This document shows positions 27,532 through 37,900 of a stretch of DNA of 64,000 nt, one piece after another. This stretch comes from Balneolaceae bacterium. Its GTDB lineage: Bacteria; Bacteroidota; Rhodothermia; Balneolales; Balneolaceae. Every line of letters begins with the position of its first letter. The stretch's first letter is position 1. Made by a program: the position numbers and the translations under genes. Below the pieces are notes generated by a model. The model had not been told where the DNA came from, ran no database searches, and saw only the letters and a list, made by a program, of their open reading frames with translations. Location of the stretch: contig JAXHMK010000012.1 of NCBI GenBank assembly GCA_034521495.1, positions 1 to 64,000 of the forward strand, written 5' to 3'.

Positions 27532-29709
27532 ATGATAGAAAAAGCAAGAGAAATTCTGCAGCAAACTTTTGGATACAATGAATTCAGGCCACTGCAGGCA
27601 GATATTATTCAGAACGTTTTGCAGAAGAAAGATTCACTGGTCATAATGCCAACAGGGGGCGGAAAGTCGATCTGCTACCAGATTCCCTCTATGATATTTG
27701 ACGGATTAACAGTCGTCATTTCTCCACTTATCTCGTTAATGAAAGACCAGGTGGAACAACTTGAGGAGTTTGGAGTTCCCGCCTTATACCTGAACAGTTC
27801 ACTCACACCGGAGGAGTATCAACAAAATATTGAGCGGTTGAGAAGGGGAGAAACCAAGCTTTTATACCTGGCCCCGGAAACATTGATGATGGATTCCACG
27901 CGCAAACTCCTCACCGAATTCGAGATCGACTGTTTTACGATTGATGAGGCGCACTGTATCTCTGAATGGGGACACGATTTTCGGCCTGATTATCGTCAGC
28001 TTGCCACCGTTCGAAAAGATTTTCCTGATGCGGTTTGCCTCGCATTAACAGCTACCGCCACTCCAAGAGTTCGGGATGATATTCAGCAAATTTTGGAGAT
28101 GAAGGATTCTGCCCGATTTGTGGCCAGTTTCGACCGGAAGAACCTCCTTTTGAAAGTAGTGGATAAAGATAATCCGCTGGATCAGATTCTTGATTTTCTC
28201 TACACACGTCCCGATCAATCCGGGATTATCTACTGTTTTTCCCGGCGGCAGGTGGATGAGTTAACCGCTGATCTTAAAGCAAACGATCATTCCGTCCGTC
28301 CATATCACGCCGGACTTTCGGAGATGGCTCGAACCCGAAACCAGGAAGCGTTTATTCGCGATGATGTGGATATCATCGTGGCGACGATTGCGTTTGGGAT
28401 GGGCATCAACAAGCCGGATGTACGGTTTGTGATTCATCATGACATGCCGCAGAATATTGAGTCGTACTACCAGCAGATCGGCCGCGCGGGTCGTGATGGA
28501 ATACAGGCCGATTGTCTGCTCCTGTACAGCTATTCGGATAAGCAGAAGATCCAGTATTTCATCAATCAAAAAGAGGGGCAGGAGAAAGAGGTTGCCAAAA
28601 AACACCTGGATGCTCTGCTCGATTTTATGGAGTATGACGGCTGCCGCAGAGTACCGCTGATGGAATATTTCGGTGAGGAGTATGAAAAAGATAACTGCGG
28701 AATGTGTGATTACTGCCTGCAGCAAAAAGGAGAGAAGCAGGATTTTACCGAGCAGGCCCAGAAGTTTTTGAGTTGTGTGGCCCGAACGGAACAGATGTAT
28801 GGTGCATATCATATTGCTGATATCTTACGCGGATCAGAAGCGAAGAAAGTTCTGAGCAAGGGTCACGATAAACTCTCCACTTATGGAATTGGGATGGAAT
28901 GGAGCAAGAACCAGTGGATTCAGCTTTCCCGAATGCTGATTCGGAAAGGGTATCTGAAAAAAGATCCCCAGCATGGAAGTTTACTATTGACCGATGAAGC
29001 CAAAGCCGTACTGAAAGGTGATGAGCAGGTTCGGGGTATTCTCGACAGAACAAAAACAACGTCGTCTGAAGATGCAATGCCCCGGACAGAGAACGAAGTG
29101 GAAAATAAATACGATGAATTTCTGTTCGAAAAACTTCGGAAACACAGAAAAGAGATGGCCGACGAGCAGGAGATTCCTCCCTACATCATTTTCCCCGATA
29201 CTACGCTCATGGAGATGTCCTACTACTATCCGCAGGATGAGGAGAGTCTGATGGGAATTTACGGTGTGGGTTCCTTGAAATTGAAAAAATACGGAGATGA
29301 TTTTCTGGAGATTATCAAAGAATATTGTGAAGAGAATGATGTTGAGGAGCGAGCAAAAGTACTCCGAAAAAAAGTGAAGAAAACGAAGTCAAAGAAAAAA
29401 TATGAACGTGTGGGAGAGGAGTACAATAAAGGCAAATCGATAGAGCACCTGGCAGAGCAGTTCGGCGTGAAAGAGGTAACTATTCTCAGCAATCTTAAAA
29501 AGTTTGTAGATGATGGTCACCAGATCGATCCCGATGGAGTGCTGGCTGCATCAAGCCTATCTGAACGAAAAATCGATGAAGTAAACGAAGTGATGGAAAA
29601 AGTGGGGCCAAAACTCCTCAGGCCAATCTATGATGCACTCGATAAATCAGTGGATTATACTGAGCTTCGCATTTTACAGCTGGCGTATTTTGCGCGGAAT
29701 GGAGATTAG
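27532..29709 (+). CDS. recQ: ATP-dependent DNA helicase RecQ
   Basis: A 3'-5' SF2 DNA helicase acting in recombination and fork repair. The 725-residue product has Walker A M-P-T-G-G-G-K-S, D-E-A-H in I-D-E-A-H-C-I-S-E-W-G-H-D-F-R-P, motif III T-A-T-A-T, motif VI Q-I-G-R-A-G-R-D-G and the zinc-binding Cys set of the RecQ-Ct domain (C-R-R, then C-G-M-C-D-Y-C). An RQC winged helix follows, then an HRDC domain at roughly 525-600 and a C-terminal helix-turn-helix region (~645-720) typical of Bacteroidota RecQ. It is monocistronic. Confidence 0.97.
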   Translation: MIEKAREILQQTFGYNEFRPLQADIIQNVLQKKDSLVIMPTGGGKSICYQIPSMIFDGLTVVISPLISLMKDQVEQLEEFGVPALYLNSSLTPEEYQQNIERLRRGETKLLYLAPETLMMDSTRKLLTEFEIDCFTIDEAHCISEWGHDFRPDYRQLATVRKDFPDAVCLALTATATPRVRDDIQQILEMKDSARFVASFDRKNLLLKVVDKDNPLDQILDFLYTRPDQSGIIYCFSRRQVDELTADLKANDHSVRPYHAGLSEMARTRNQEAFIRDDVDIIVATIAFGMGINKPDVRFVIHHDMPQNIESYYQQIGRAGRDGIQADCLLLYSYSDKQKIQYFINQKEGQEKEVAKKHLDALLDFMEYDGCRRVPLMEYFGEEYEKDNCGMCDYCLQQKGEKQDFTEQAQKFLSCVARTEQMYGAYHIADILRGSEAKKVLSKGHDKLSTYGIGMEWSKNQWIQLSRMLIRKGYLKKDPQHGSLLLTDEAKAVLKGDEQVRGILDRTKTTSSEDAMPRTENEVENKYDEFLFEKLRKHRKEMADEQEIPPYIIFPDTTLMEMSYYYPQDEESLMGIYGVGSLKLKKYGDDFLEIIKEYCEENDVEERAKVLRKKVKKTKSKKKYERVGEEYNKGKSIEHLAEQFGVKEVTILSNLKKFVDDGHQIDPDGVLAASSLSERKIDEVNEVMEKVGPKLLRPIYDALDKSVDYTELRILQLAYFARNGD

Positions 29710-29737
29710 TTTGTAGCTGATGATGGGGCTTGAATAA

Positions 29738-29835
29738 ACCACAAAGACTCAAAGAATGCATAAAGAACACAACGAGTCTTTTTAAAGAATGAGGATATCT
29801 TTGTGTTCGCCGTGAATTCTCTGTGTCGCCGTGGT
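29738..29835. repeat. Left flanking imperfect palindrome of the GxxExxY cassette
   Basis: The sequence opens with ACCACAAAGACTC and closes with CGCCGTGGT. Its left half (ACCAC...GAC..CA.AGAAT.CA...GAACACAA) matches the reverse complement of its right half over most of 37 positions, giving a long imperfect stem. A related palindrome with the same ACCACAAAGAC opening lies on the other side of the GxxExxY gene. Confidence 0.6.
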
Positions 29836-29890
29836 AAAAAAATTACGGTGATTGAGGAAATGAATTCAATATAAACTAAACCATAAGAGA

Positions 29891-30265
29891 ATGGAGAGAG
29901 AAAATAAATTAGCATCAAGGGTATTGGATTGTGCGTTTACGGTTCATAGAAACCTTGGCCCTGGATTATTGGAATCAGCTTATCAAATGGCAATGGAGGC
30001 AGAATTATTTGAGAATTCGATTCCTTACATTTCTCAAGTAGAGGTTCCCCTTGAATACAAAGGACGATCCATTTCTACAGCTTACCGATTAGATTTTTTA
30101 GTGGATGAACGCCTCATCATTGAACTAAAAGCTGTTGAAGCACTGCATGATGTACACTTAGCTCAAGTTTTGACCTATCTGAAATTGACTAATGTTCGAT
30201 TGGGTCTCTTGCTGAATTTCAATGTTGCATTGATGAAAAAAGGTATTAGAAGAGTGATTCTTTAA
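29891..30265 (+). CDS. GxxExxY family protein
   Basis: A 124-residue protein that carries the family signature G-L-L-E-S-A-Y in G-P-G-L-L-E-S-A-Y, followed by a PD-(D/E)XK-like core: Y-R-L-D-F-L-V, then I-I-E-L-K-A-V-E, which supplies the D, E and K expected of such nucleases. Biological function is not established. Imperfect palindromes of similar sequence bracket the gene (29738-29835 and 30321-30452), suggesting it travels as a cassette. Length is normal and the frame is intact. Confidence 0.88.
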   Translation: MERENKLASRVLDCAFTVHRNLGPGLLESAYQMAMEAELFENSIPYISQVEVPLEYKGRSISTAYRLDFLVDERLIIELKAVEALHDVHLAQVLTYLKLTNVRLGLLLNFNVALMKKGIRRVIL

Positions 30266-30320
30266 TTCCTTAACCCGTTGCGATCTTTGTGCCACCTTTG
30301 AATCGTAAATGAAGGTAGAA

Positions 30321-30452
30321 AACCACAAAGACACAGCGAATTCACGAAGAACACAGTGAGTTAGGTATTAAGAATTCAATTTTTCGCTGAAAGTGGAATA
30401 ATTGTTGACTTTTCGCCGTGATCTCTGTGACTTCTTTGAGCCGTTGTGGTTA
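30321..30452. repeat. Right flanking imperfect palindrome of the GxxExxY cassette
   Basis: The sequence begins AACCACAAAGACACAG and ends CCGTTGTGGTT; the halves pair imperfectly through AACCAC/GTGGTT and the internal CACGAAGAA and TTCGCCGTG segments. It shares its opening ~13 bases with the left element at 29738. A further partial copy (CACGATAAATTCACGGTGGTCACAAAGG) lies at about 30512-30540, before the UDG gene. Confidence 0.6.
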
Positions 30453-30618
30453 AAAGTAAGATAAATTTAATTGTTGGCTATAGTCATAATTAATGATTAA
30501 GAACAACAATGCCACGATAAATTCACGGTGGTCACAAAGGGGATCAAATTTTCATCTGATTTCGTATAAACAATCTTCTATTTTTGTCTCGAACTGATTG
30601 AAACATGGACCCTAAAAT

Positions 30619-31288
30619 ATGATCGACGAATTTATCTCTTCGCTAAAACACAACCCCGAAGGCCTTTTCAATCCCTGGTATCATCGGGATGAGGAACACG
30701 ATGAAACGGAAGATGCCCCTGAAATTCGCCGTCATCAACTCAAAACCTATCTGAGTGAGCGGGTTGAAAGTGCGAAATATCTGTTCATTGCGGAAGCGCT
30801 TGGGTACCAGGGCGGGCATTTTACGGGAATAGCCATGACCTCCGAGCGAATTCTCCTGGGTCACCAGGAACCGAAATATGGTGTTCGTCCGGATCATGTA
30901 TTTCAAACGATCGAACCACAACGGACAAGTTGCCCAACTGTCATTGAAAAAGGGATGAGCGAGCCGACCGCAACCATCATGTGGGGAGCGTTGATCGATT
31001 TGGGTATCAATCCCTATGAAGTTGTTCTTATGGAATGCGGTACCGTGGCATCCGTACAAACCGGATCAGGGTTTACTGAGCAATCGAACGCCTGCGGCAG
31101 ATGAATTGGAAGCAGGGCTGAAGCATCTTACATCATTTATGAATCTCTTCAAAGATGTAAAAATGGTGGCAGTGGGCCGAAAATGCGAATTCAGCCTTTC
31201 TCAACTTGGGGTGGATCATATCCCGGTTCGGCATCCTGCAAATGGTGGAGCACCGAAATTCAGGAGACAGGTTAAAAATCTATTTTAA
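30619..31288 (+). pseudogene. Uracil-DNA glycosylase superfamily protein with one-base frameshift
   Basis: The first frame (161 codons) carries the N-terminal half of a UDG-like fold: Y-L-F-I-A-E-A-L-G-Y-Q-G-G-H-F-T-G-I-A-M-T-S-E. It then derails. Skipping the A at 31030 joins E-V-V-L to W-N-A-V-P-W-H-P, the conserved strand of the family, and continues to L-S-N-R-T-P and H-P-A-N-G-G, ending at 31288. The repaired protein is ~222 residues. The junction is CTT followed by A. The 3' end overlaps the convergent TonB receptor gene by 17 bases. Decay, sequence error and recoding are all open. Confidence 0.85.
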
Positions 31289-33923
31289 TCTCAAACGAGG
31301 GTTGGATTCCAAGATCATACACACTCACAATTTCAGATCGGATTGCTGGTACAGTATTTCTCGTAACAATCACAGGCTGATACTCTCTATACCAGGGATT
31401 CTGCTCATCCAAAACATTAAAGACAGAGAATTTTGCGGTGACTGAACTTCCGCCTAATTCTTTCCTGAAAAGTGCTGACAGATCCAATCGCTGATAAGGG
31501 CCAAGTCTCTCACTTTGGTTTCGGGCAAGATCATACGTTCCGGTTACGGATCCGCTGGCGATTATAAAAGCAGCGTATAGCTGGATGTTTGGCGTTATTT
31601 CGATTGCAAGATTTGTTGTAGCCGCATGCGTACGATCCCAAGGTGCTAAAAACTCTTCTCCATCATTAATTGACTCATTTCTGAGCTTCATGGATGAGAG
31701 AGTGTAAGTTTGTGTTAGAGTGAAAAAATCAGATCGAAAACGACTGAGAAACTCAACTCCTTTTCCCTCGCCCTCATTGTCAAAAAACCATGGAGAATCG
31801 GTAAATGTATTTGTAAGAGTTTGGGCATTCAATTCATGAGACCGGAGGTTTTCGTAATGTTTCAGATATCCTTCTGCCTGGAAATAAAGACGCCGAAACG
31901 GTTTTAGATACAAACCGGCTGTAAGCTGATTAACCGAGGAGGGCGGCTGGTTTTCGTTGGCAAGAATCCAAACATCTGCGGTTACGGCATTGCTAAATCC
32001 AACCCGATTGATGAACTGGTGATTTTTACTGTATCCAACACTCAGCGAGACGTTTTGATCTTCAAACAGATTTGCTTTAAGCCTCGGAGAGAATCTGAAA
32101 TAATTTCCGGCTGTGTAAAAATGAGTTCTCAGGCCCGATTTCAGTTCTAAAAAATTGTAGGGGTTCACCTCTGTTTGAGCAAAAAGATCTCCCTGAAAAC
32201 TTGAAGTTTGAGTGTAAAATTGCTGTCGGTCAAACGAATTTTCCTGGTATTCCCCGCGATGATAGATGCCGGTAAACCCGGTTTTAAGAGTGATAAATTC
32301 TGAAGAAAGATCGAAGGTTTGATCCAGTTTAGCCCGGTTCATTGTGCTTCGATTCAATAAAGGGTAGGTAAAAACAGTTGTTTGTAAAGACTCCCCAATT
32401 CGAGTGAAATTTGTGTACAAAAAATCATCTTTACTGAAGTATGTTTCGTAGGCACTCAGGGCAACTGTTGTATTACTGTAGACAGAGGTTGATAGTGATC
32501 TTTGATGTTGCGTGGAGAGAGCAAAATTGTTCCAGCGATTCTCAGTTTCAACCTCTGTAGCCCGGAATTGCTCTTCAGAGGGCCTGTTCCTGCTAAGCCG
32601 ATCGGCTAACTGACTTGTTCTGTCTCCACCAAAATACAAACTGGCCATTGTTCGGCTCCCGTCTTTCTGCTCAAAGTTAAATTTGCCATGGATATCAAAA
32701 TAATAAACATCGGAACTGCGGGGAGTAACCAGTTCTGAGTTGATATTTTGAGCAGAAGAGATCTCCGATCCCGGCCGGTTAATATCCAGTCCCCAGCGCA
32801 CGAGATGATTATTGTTGAACCATTCTAACTGGTTCATGTATGATGATCGTGCGGAGACCAGCCAACTGCTTTTTCCCTTTTTTAAAGGGCCATCTGCTGT
32901 AACTTTTATACTTGTATTACTAACTCCGGCTTCCACATCGGTGCTTTGAAGGGAACCATTTCGGGTTGTTAAGGAGAGCTTTCCGCCAATAGGGGAATGG
33001 ATATGTGCCGGTGCTACATCATAGAAAAAGCCGCTGTTTAAAACGGCATCTTCGTTGAAACTGTCTAACAGGCCAAAAAGATGACTTTGGTTGAATATTG
33101 TAATTCCATCCAGTTCAAGATGAAACCCATCAGGGGTGCTTCCGCGAACATTCAGGCCGTCATTCATAGCTGTAGTGGTTCCAACTGAAGGTAAAATTTG
33201 AAGGGCCCGAACCGCATTATCTTCACCAAGCGGGCTAAAGCGATCCGTTTTAATTAATCCATTCAGAGAGGAATCCTGAGGTGAATAGTAATTATTTCCC
33301 AAAACAATTATTTCCGATCCGGATATCGGCTCAGGGTGCATCCGGATAGTTAAATCCCGGATTTGCTCATTGGATGAGAGATCCAGCGAAAGGGTCGATT
33401 TTTTGTATCCAACGTATGATGCTTCAAGGGTTACTGTTGGTTGGTCGGGCTGAAGCCTGATCTGAAATCGAGCTGATTGATCCGTTACCAAACCCCGGAG
33501 TGAATCATCTATTCTCCAGGACAGGGTACTGAAAGGAAGTCTCTCACCGGACTCAGAATCTACAATCTGCCCTGAAATTCTAATGCTCTGGTTCGTGTGG
33601 AATTCTTCATCCATTGGAAGAACAATCAGTTGTCTCCCAACTGAATCAACCCGAACTGTAAGATCGTGCGGCCGAAGAGAGTTCTGTAAATCACGGACCA
33701 GGAAGCTTTGATCAGTATTCAGGCTGATCTCGAGGTCCGATACAAGTGATTCCCTGTATAGAAATGAAAATTCAGTTTGTTGTTCAATTCGGTTGAATAC
33801 TTCAATTGCAGAGATGTTTTCAAATTGAAACTCCTGGGCATAAGATGTAAAGGGCAAACTGAAAAAGATTAGAAATAAAATCAGAAATGAAATATTCTGA
33901 AGGAGCTTCTTAAAATGGGTCAT
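31272..33923 (-). CDS. TonB-dependent outer-membrane receptor with STN domain
   Basis: An 883-residue receptor. A signal peptide (~1-29) is followed by an STN signalling domain (about 32-105), which marks receptors that talk to a FecR-type anti-sigma, then a carboxypeptidase-regulatory-like domain (~112-200), a plug (~215-330, with L-N-V-R-G-S-T-P-D-G-F-H and V-L-N-S-G-F-F) and a barrel to the C-terminal F-E-I-K-I-D-F. It lies 8 bases downstream of fecR on the same strand. Ligand is unknown; no SusD partner is adjacent, so it is not a standard glycan SusCD pair. Confidence 0.93.
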   Translation of the reverse strand: MTHFKKLLQNISFLILFLIFFSLPFTSYAQEFQFENISAIEVFNRIEQQTEFSFLYRESLVSDLEISLNTDQSFLVRDLQNSLRPHDLTVRVDSVGRQLIVLPMDEEFHTNQSIRISGQIVDSESGERLPFSTLSWRIDDSLRGLVTDQSARFQIRLQPDQPTVTLEASYVGYKKSTLSLDLSSNEQIRDLTIRMHPEPISGSEIIVLGNNYYSPQDSSLNGLIKTDRFSPLGEDNAVRALQILPSVGTTTAMNDGLNVRGSTPDGFHLELDGITIFNQSHLFGLLDSFNEDAVLNSGFFYDVAPAHIHSPIGGKLSLTTRNGSLQSTDVEAGVSNTSIKVTADGPLKKGKSSWLVSARSSYMNQLEWFNNNHLVRWGLDINRPGSEISSAQNINSELVTPRSSDVYYFDIHGKFNFEQKDGSRTMASLYFGGDRTSQLADRLSRNRPSEEQFRATEVETENRWNNFALSTQHQRSLSTSVYSNTTVALSAYETYFSKDDFLYTNFTRIGESLQTTVFTYPLLNRSTMNRAKLDQTFDLSSEFITLKTGFTGIYHRGEYQENSFDRQQFYTQTSSFQGDLFAQTEVNPYNFLELKSGLRTHFYTAGNYFRFSPRLKANLFEDQNVSLSVGYSKNHQFINRVGFSNAVTADVWILANENQPPSSVNQLTAGLYLKPFRRLYFQAEGYLKHYENLRSHELNAQTLTNTFTDSPWFFDNEGEGKGVEFLSRFRSDFFTLTQTYTLSSMKLRNESINDGEEFLAPWDRTHAATTNLAIEITPNIQLYAAFIIASGSVTGTYDLARNQSERLGPYQRLDLSALFRKELGGSSVTAKFSVFNVLDEQNPWYREYQPVIVTRNTVPAIRSEIVSVYDLGIQPSFEIKIDF

Positions 33924-33931
33924 GCCTGGCT

Positions 33932-34927
33932 TTATTCAACGAATTGATACGTTTCCCCTTCAATTGAAGAAAAATTACCGCCTAATACAATTCCTAAATT
34001 TTCAAGACTGACCTCTTTGTTCTCTAATGATAGTGTTCCTCCTAAAATCTCGTTTTTTAACCGGTCCGGTACTTGTATATCAATAGAATAGTGATATTCA
34101 AGTTCTTTTATAATGGATTGAACCGTTCGATTGTTAAATACAATTTCATCTTGTTGCCAGGATGTAAATTCGTTTCCATTGGTTTGAACAGGCCTGGAGA
34201 TTTCAAAATCAGGGTTTACAGTAGCAGCTTCTCCCGGTTTTAAAACTACTTTTCCTGGTTTTTCTGATGAGTTGAGAGTTAATGAACCATCCTTGAGATA
34301 GACAACAGTTTCTCCCGTCCACTCGCGAATATTAAATGATGTTCCGGTTACCTCAATAACCCCCGGGCCGGCATCAACTAAAAATCGTCGGTTTTCCTGT
34401 TTTGTAACATCAAAAAATGCTTCACCTTCCAGTCTGTATCGTTCTGCCTCATCAGTTTGAGAAACAACAAATAGCCTGGAATGTGGCCGCAGTTGTATTC
34501 TGGTTTGATCGCCCAGGGTGTATGTAACTTGATTTGATTCCGCCCGGGCCAGTAACTCCGGCTGATCGGAATCAAGCTGCAGGTAGGCAACAGACAGCAG
34601 GATAGCAATTAAAAGAGCAGCTGCAACTTTCAAAAGCGAGGGTTTGTAGCTGTGTAAATGTCTTAAATTAATTTTGTCGCTACTTTCAACAGGGGTATCT
34701 GTTTTACCCTTCTGGATGCCTTCGGAAATATTATTCCAGGATTGTGATTTGCTTTTCGACAGCTCATTCTCATATCTCAGGAAAAGGTTTCTCTTGTGAT
34801 CGGCAATGAGATCAATGAGCGGATCTTCAATTGACTTTACGGAACGCTCCTGTTTGAGAGCAGTCCCAACCTGTTCAGCAAGCTTTTTGTCAGTTTCCGG
34901 TATTTGATTGTTGTCTGCCATATGCAT
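33932..34927 (-). CDS. FecR-family anti-sigma factor
   Basis: A 331-residue membrane regulator. The N-terminal ~95 residues are cytoplasmic and sigma-binding, there is one transmembrane helix at about 98-117, a FecR domain at ~130-225 (V-T-Y-T-L-G-D-Q-T-R-I-Q-L-R-P-H-S, V-E... G-T-S-F-N-I-R) and a C-terminal DUF4974-like STN-binding domain (~265-331). An internal ATG at codon 3 is an alternative start. In the family it transmits occupancy of the TonB receptor to a cognate ECF sigma factor; that gene is at 38.6 kb, beyond the DUF5666 gene. Confidence 0.92.
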   Translation of the reverse strand: MHMADNNQIPETDKKLAEQVGTALKQERSVKSIEDPLIDLIADHKRNLFLRYENELSKSKSQSWNNISEGIQKGKTDTPVESSDKINLRHLHSYKPSLLKVAAALLIAILLSVAYLQLDSDQPELLARAESNQVTYTLGDQTRIQLRPHSRLFVVSQTDEAERYRLEGEAFFDVTKQENRRFLVDAGPGVIEVTGTSFNIREWTGETVVYLKDGSLTLNSSEKPGKVVLKPGEAATVNPDFEISRPVQTNGNEFTSWQQDEIVFNNRTVQSIIKELEYHYSIDIQVPDRLKNEILGGTLSLENKEVSLENLGIVLGGNFSSIEGETYQFVE

Positions 34928-34933
34928 TAGAAA

Positions 34934-34969
34934 TAGCAGGCATTACCTATTTTTAAGTAATACCTGCTA
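34934..34969 (-). terminator. Intercistronic hairpin between the DUF5666 and fecR genes
   Basis: Arms TAGCAGGCATTAC (34934-34946) and GTAATACCTGCTA (34957-34969) pair over 13 positions with one mismatch, around a 10-base loop. It starts 21 bases after the DUF5666 stop and ends 6 bases before the fecR start. No T-run follows on the minus strand. An mRNA-stabilising or attenuating stem that uncouples the highly repetitive upstream gene from fecR is more likely than full termination. Confidence 0.55.
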
Positions 34970-34990
34970 CGGTTAGGTGACTAAATATTA

Positions 34991-37900
34991 TTAATCGTCA
35001 TCTTCATCTTTATCATCCTCATCGCCATCATCATTACCGTTGTCATCCCCGTTATCGTCATCCTCACGATTACTTTCGAATTTTACAGAGATCACTACGT
35101 TGGTATCGCCATCTGGCTGATAATCTCCTTCGGCGGTAACGGTAAATCCGTCGGATAATTCATCGGCTACATCCTGGAGGCTGAACAGGTCCCCGTCATT
35201 TTCGATGCTGGTATCATCGTTGAGGGTAAATGTACGTCCGTCTTCCAGTTGAAATGTTCGGTTGGAGATATTAACCGAGGTAACCTGGTCTTCGAATTCT
35301 GCCGAGCCGGTATTTCCATCATCATCATCTCCATCATCGTCATTACCGTCATCTCCATCAGCATCATCATTACCGTTGTCATCTCCGTTATCATCGGAAT
35401 CATCATCTCCGTCAGAATCATTGTCGCCGTCTTCATTGCGTTCGACTTCAAATTCAACTTCAACGACTATTCTATCGCCTTCTTCGATGTAGTACTCACC
35501 TTCAGCTTCCACTTCGTCGCCATTGTCCAGTGCGTCTATCACATCCTGAAGTGTAGTGATGCCGTCTTCGCCCTCAATCTCCGAATCATCATTAATGAAA
35601 TAAGTTTGACTATTCAGAGTGAATGAGTTTGAAGTGGCTGATGTGACGGATCCATCAAAGTCGAACTCTTCGCGGTCGTCTTCATCATCTCCATCGTCAT
35701 CGGAGTCATCATCCCCGTCGTCGTTTCCATCATCGTCATCATCTCTGTTGCTTTCGAATTTAACGGATGCAACAAGTCTTGTACCATCTTCCTGTGGATC
35801 ATAGGTTCCTTCGGTTGTTACGACAAATCCATCTGCCAGGTCATTAGAAACTTCCTGGAGACTGAACAGATCGCCGTCATTATCAAAGTCAACATCATCA
35901 CTGAGAACATACACTCGATCATTCATCAGTGTAAAAGAGTTTGATGATGTATCAACAGACTTTACGCGCCCGCCGAATTCATTTTCGTCATCACTGTCAT
36001 CATCATCCTCACGATTACTTTCGAATTTTACAGAGATCACTACGTTGGTATCGCCATCTGGCTGATAATCTCCTTCGGCAGTAACGGTAAATCCGTCGGA
36101 TATTTCATCGGCTACATCCTGGAGGCTGAACAGGTCCCCGTCATTTTCGATGCTGGTATCATCGTTAAGGGTAAATGTACGTCCGTCTTCCAGTTGAAAT
36201 GTTCGGTTGGAGATATTAACCGAGGTAACCTGGTCTTCGAATTCTGCCGAGCCGGTATCTCCATCATCATCTCCGTCATCGTCATCGTCGCCGTCTTCGT
36301 CCCGGCGTTCAACATCGAATTCCACTTCGGTTACGATGTTACGTCCGTCACTATCCGTGTAATACTCACCCTCTGCTTCTACTTCGTCACCTCTTTGAAG
36401 GGCACCAACCAGGTCTCCGATGGAGTTGAGGTCGCCGTCAAATTCAGTGTCATTCGTTACAAGAAACGTCAGATCATCTATCCGGAATGTTTTGGCTGCG
36501 GCGTTTGCAGACTGCACAACACCGTCAAATTCAAATTCATCCCGCTCTTCTTCATCTTCCTCATCTTCGTCATCGTCATCTCCATTTCGACGTTCAACAT
36601 CAAATTCTGCTTCAATCGCAATATTATTATCCTCCGAATCTTTAAAATATTCACCTTCAACAGTTACTTTATCCCCTCTTTGCAGGGCACCTACAAGATT
36701 GCCGAGCGATTGAATATCATCGTCAAATTCGGTGTCGTTATTTACATGCAGCAGTAAGCCGTTCGTCAGTGAAAAGGTTTTTTCTGAAGCATCGGCAGAT
36801 TCAACAATGCCATTAAAAGGTTTTTCTTCGCGATCTTCATCGTCGCCATCTCCGTCATCGTCCGCTTCATCGGATTCAAACTTCACATTGGTTACAAGAA
36901 GTGAACCATCAGATTGGGGAGCATAATCACCTTCTGCTTCTATATCTACTCCCTCCGAGAGTGCAGTAGCAACTTCTTCCAGGGTTGAGTAATCGCTGTC
37001 TTCATCAAATACTGTTGATCCTTCAACAATGGTGTAGGTGTTTCCGTCTTCAAGATCAAAAGTACCGCCTTCGCTATCTGCAGATAAAACATCATCGTCA
37101 AACTCAAAATCTGCTTCATCATACTCAAGTTTTACTTCGGTAACATTTTTTACTCCCTCTTCGCCCGGAATGAATTCACCTTCGGCTTTTACGGTGTAAT
37201 CATTATCGATTGCCCACATCAGATCTTCCAGTGAGAAAAGGTCTCCTTCTTCATCAAAATTTGTTTCATCCGTTATATGATATGTATCACCGTTTTTAAG
37301 GGTAAAAGTGCCTCCCTCTGTATCGGCCGATTCAACAGTGCTTTCAAATTCAAGATCATCATCCTCAAACTCAAATTTCAGATTCTGTAAGATTTTTGCG
37401 CCATCTGCATTTTCAGCAAATGAACCTTCTGCCCGAACACGAATTCCTGCATCTAAAATGCTTTTAACATCGGTTAGTGTTAAAAGATCTCCTTCTGAAT
37501 CAATTTCTGTGTCGGTTCCAAACAGAAAAGTATGTCCATCCGATAATGTGAATTGTTGAGGATCTGATTCGGTATCAACAGATTCAACATAGCCTTCAAA
37601 TTCGTTGTCGGCAATAAGATTCCCTTTCTCAAGAGTTACTTTAAAATCATCCAAAATATTCTGGAACCGAAGAAGTGCTGTGCCATCTCCATTAAACTCA
37701 ATGGTACCGTTCACGGTTTTCATGCTCTCATCTCCGTTCAGGTTCTTGCTGATCATCATTTCGTAGGCAAGAGCACCTTCAACACTTTTTTGCAGGGAAC
37801 CGTCTGATAGTGTCTGTGAATTTATTTGTACATCCAGGAACTCAACGGTTAGTGTATAATCCCGCTTAATAACATTTCCATTCTCTCTCGTTACTTCAAA

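Noticed and set aside
30643-31059. 138-codon minus-strand frame over the UDG gene
   Set aside because: Antisense shadow; UDG homology on the plus strand continues through the frameshift.
35249-36926. Long plus-strand frames opposite the DUF5666 gene
   Set aside because: They are Ser/Ile-rich mirror translations of Asp-codon repeats on the real strand.
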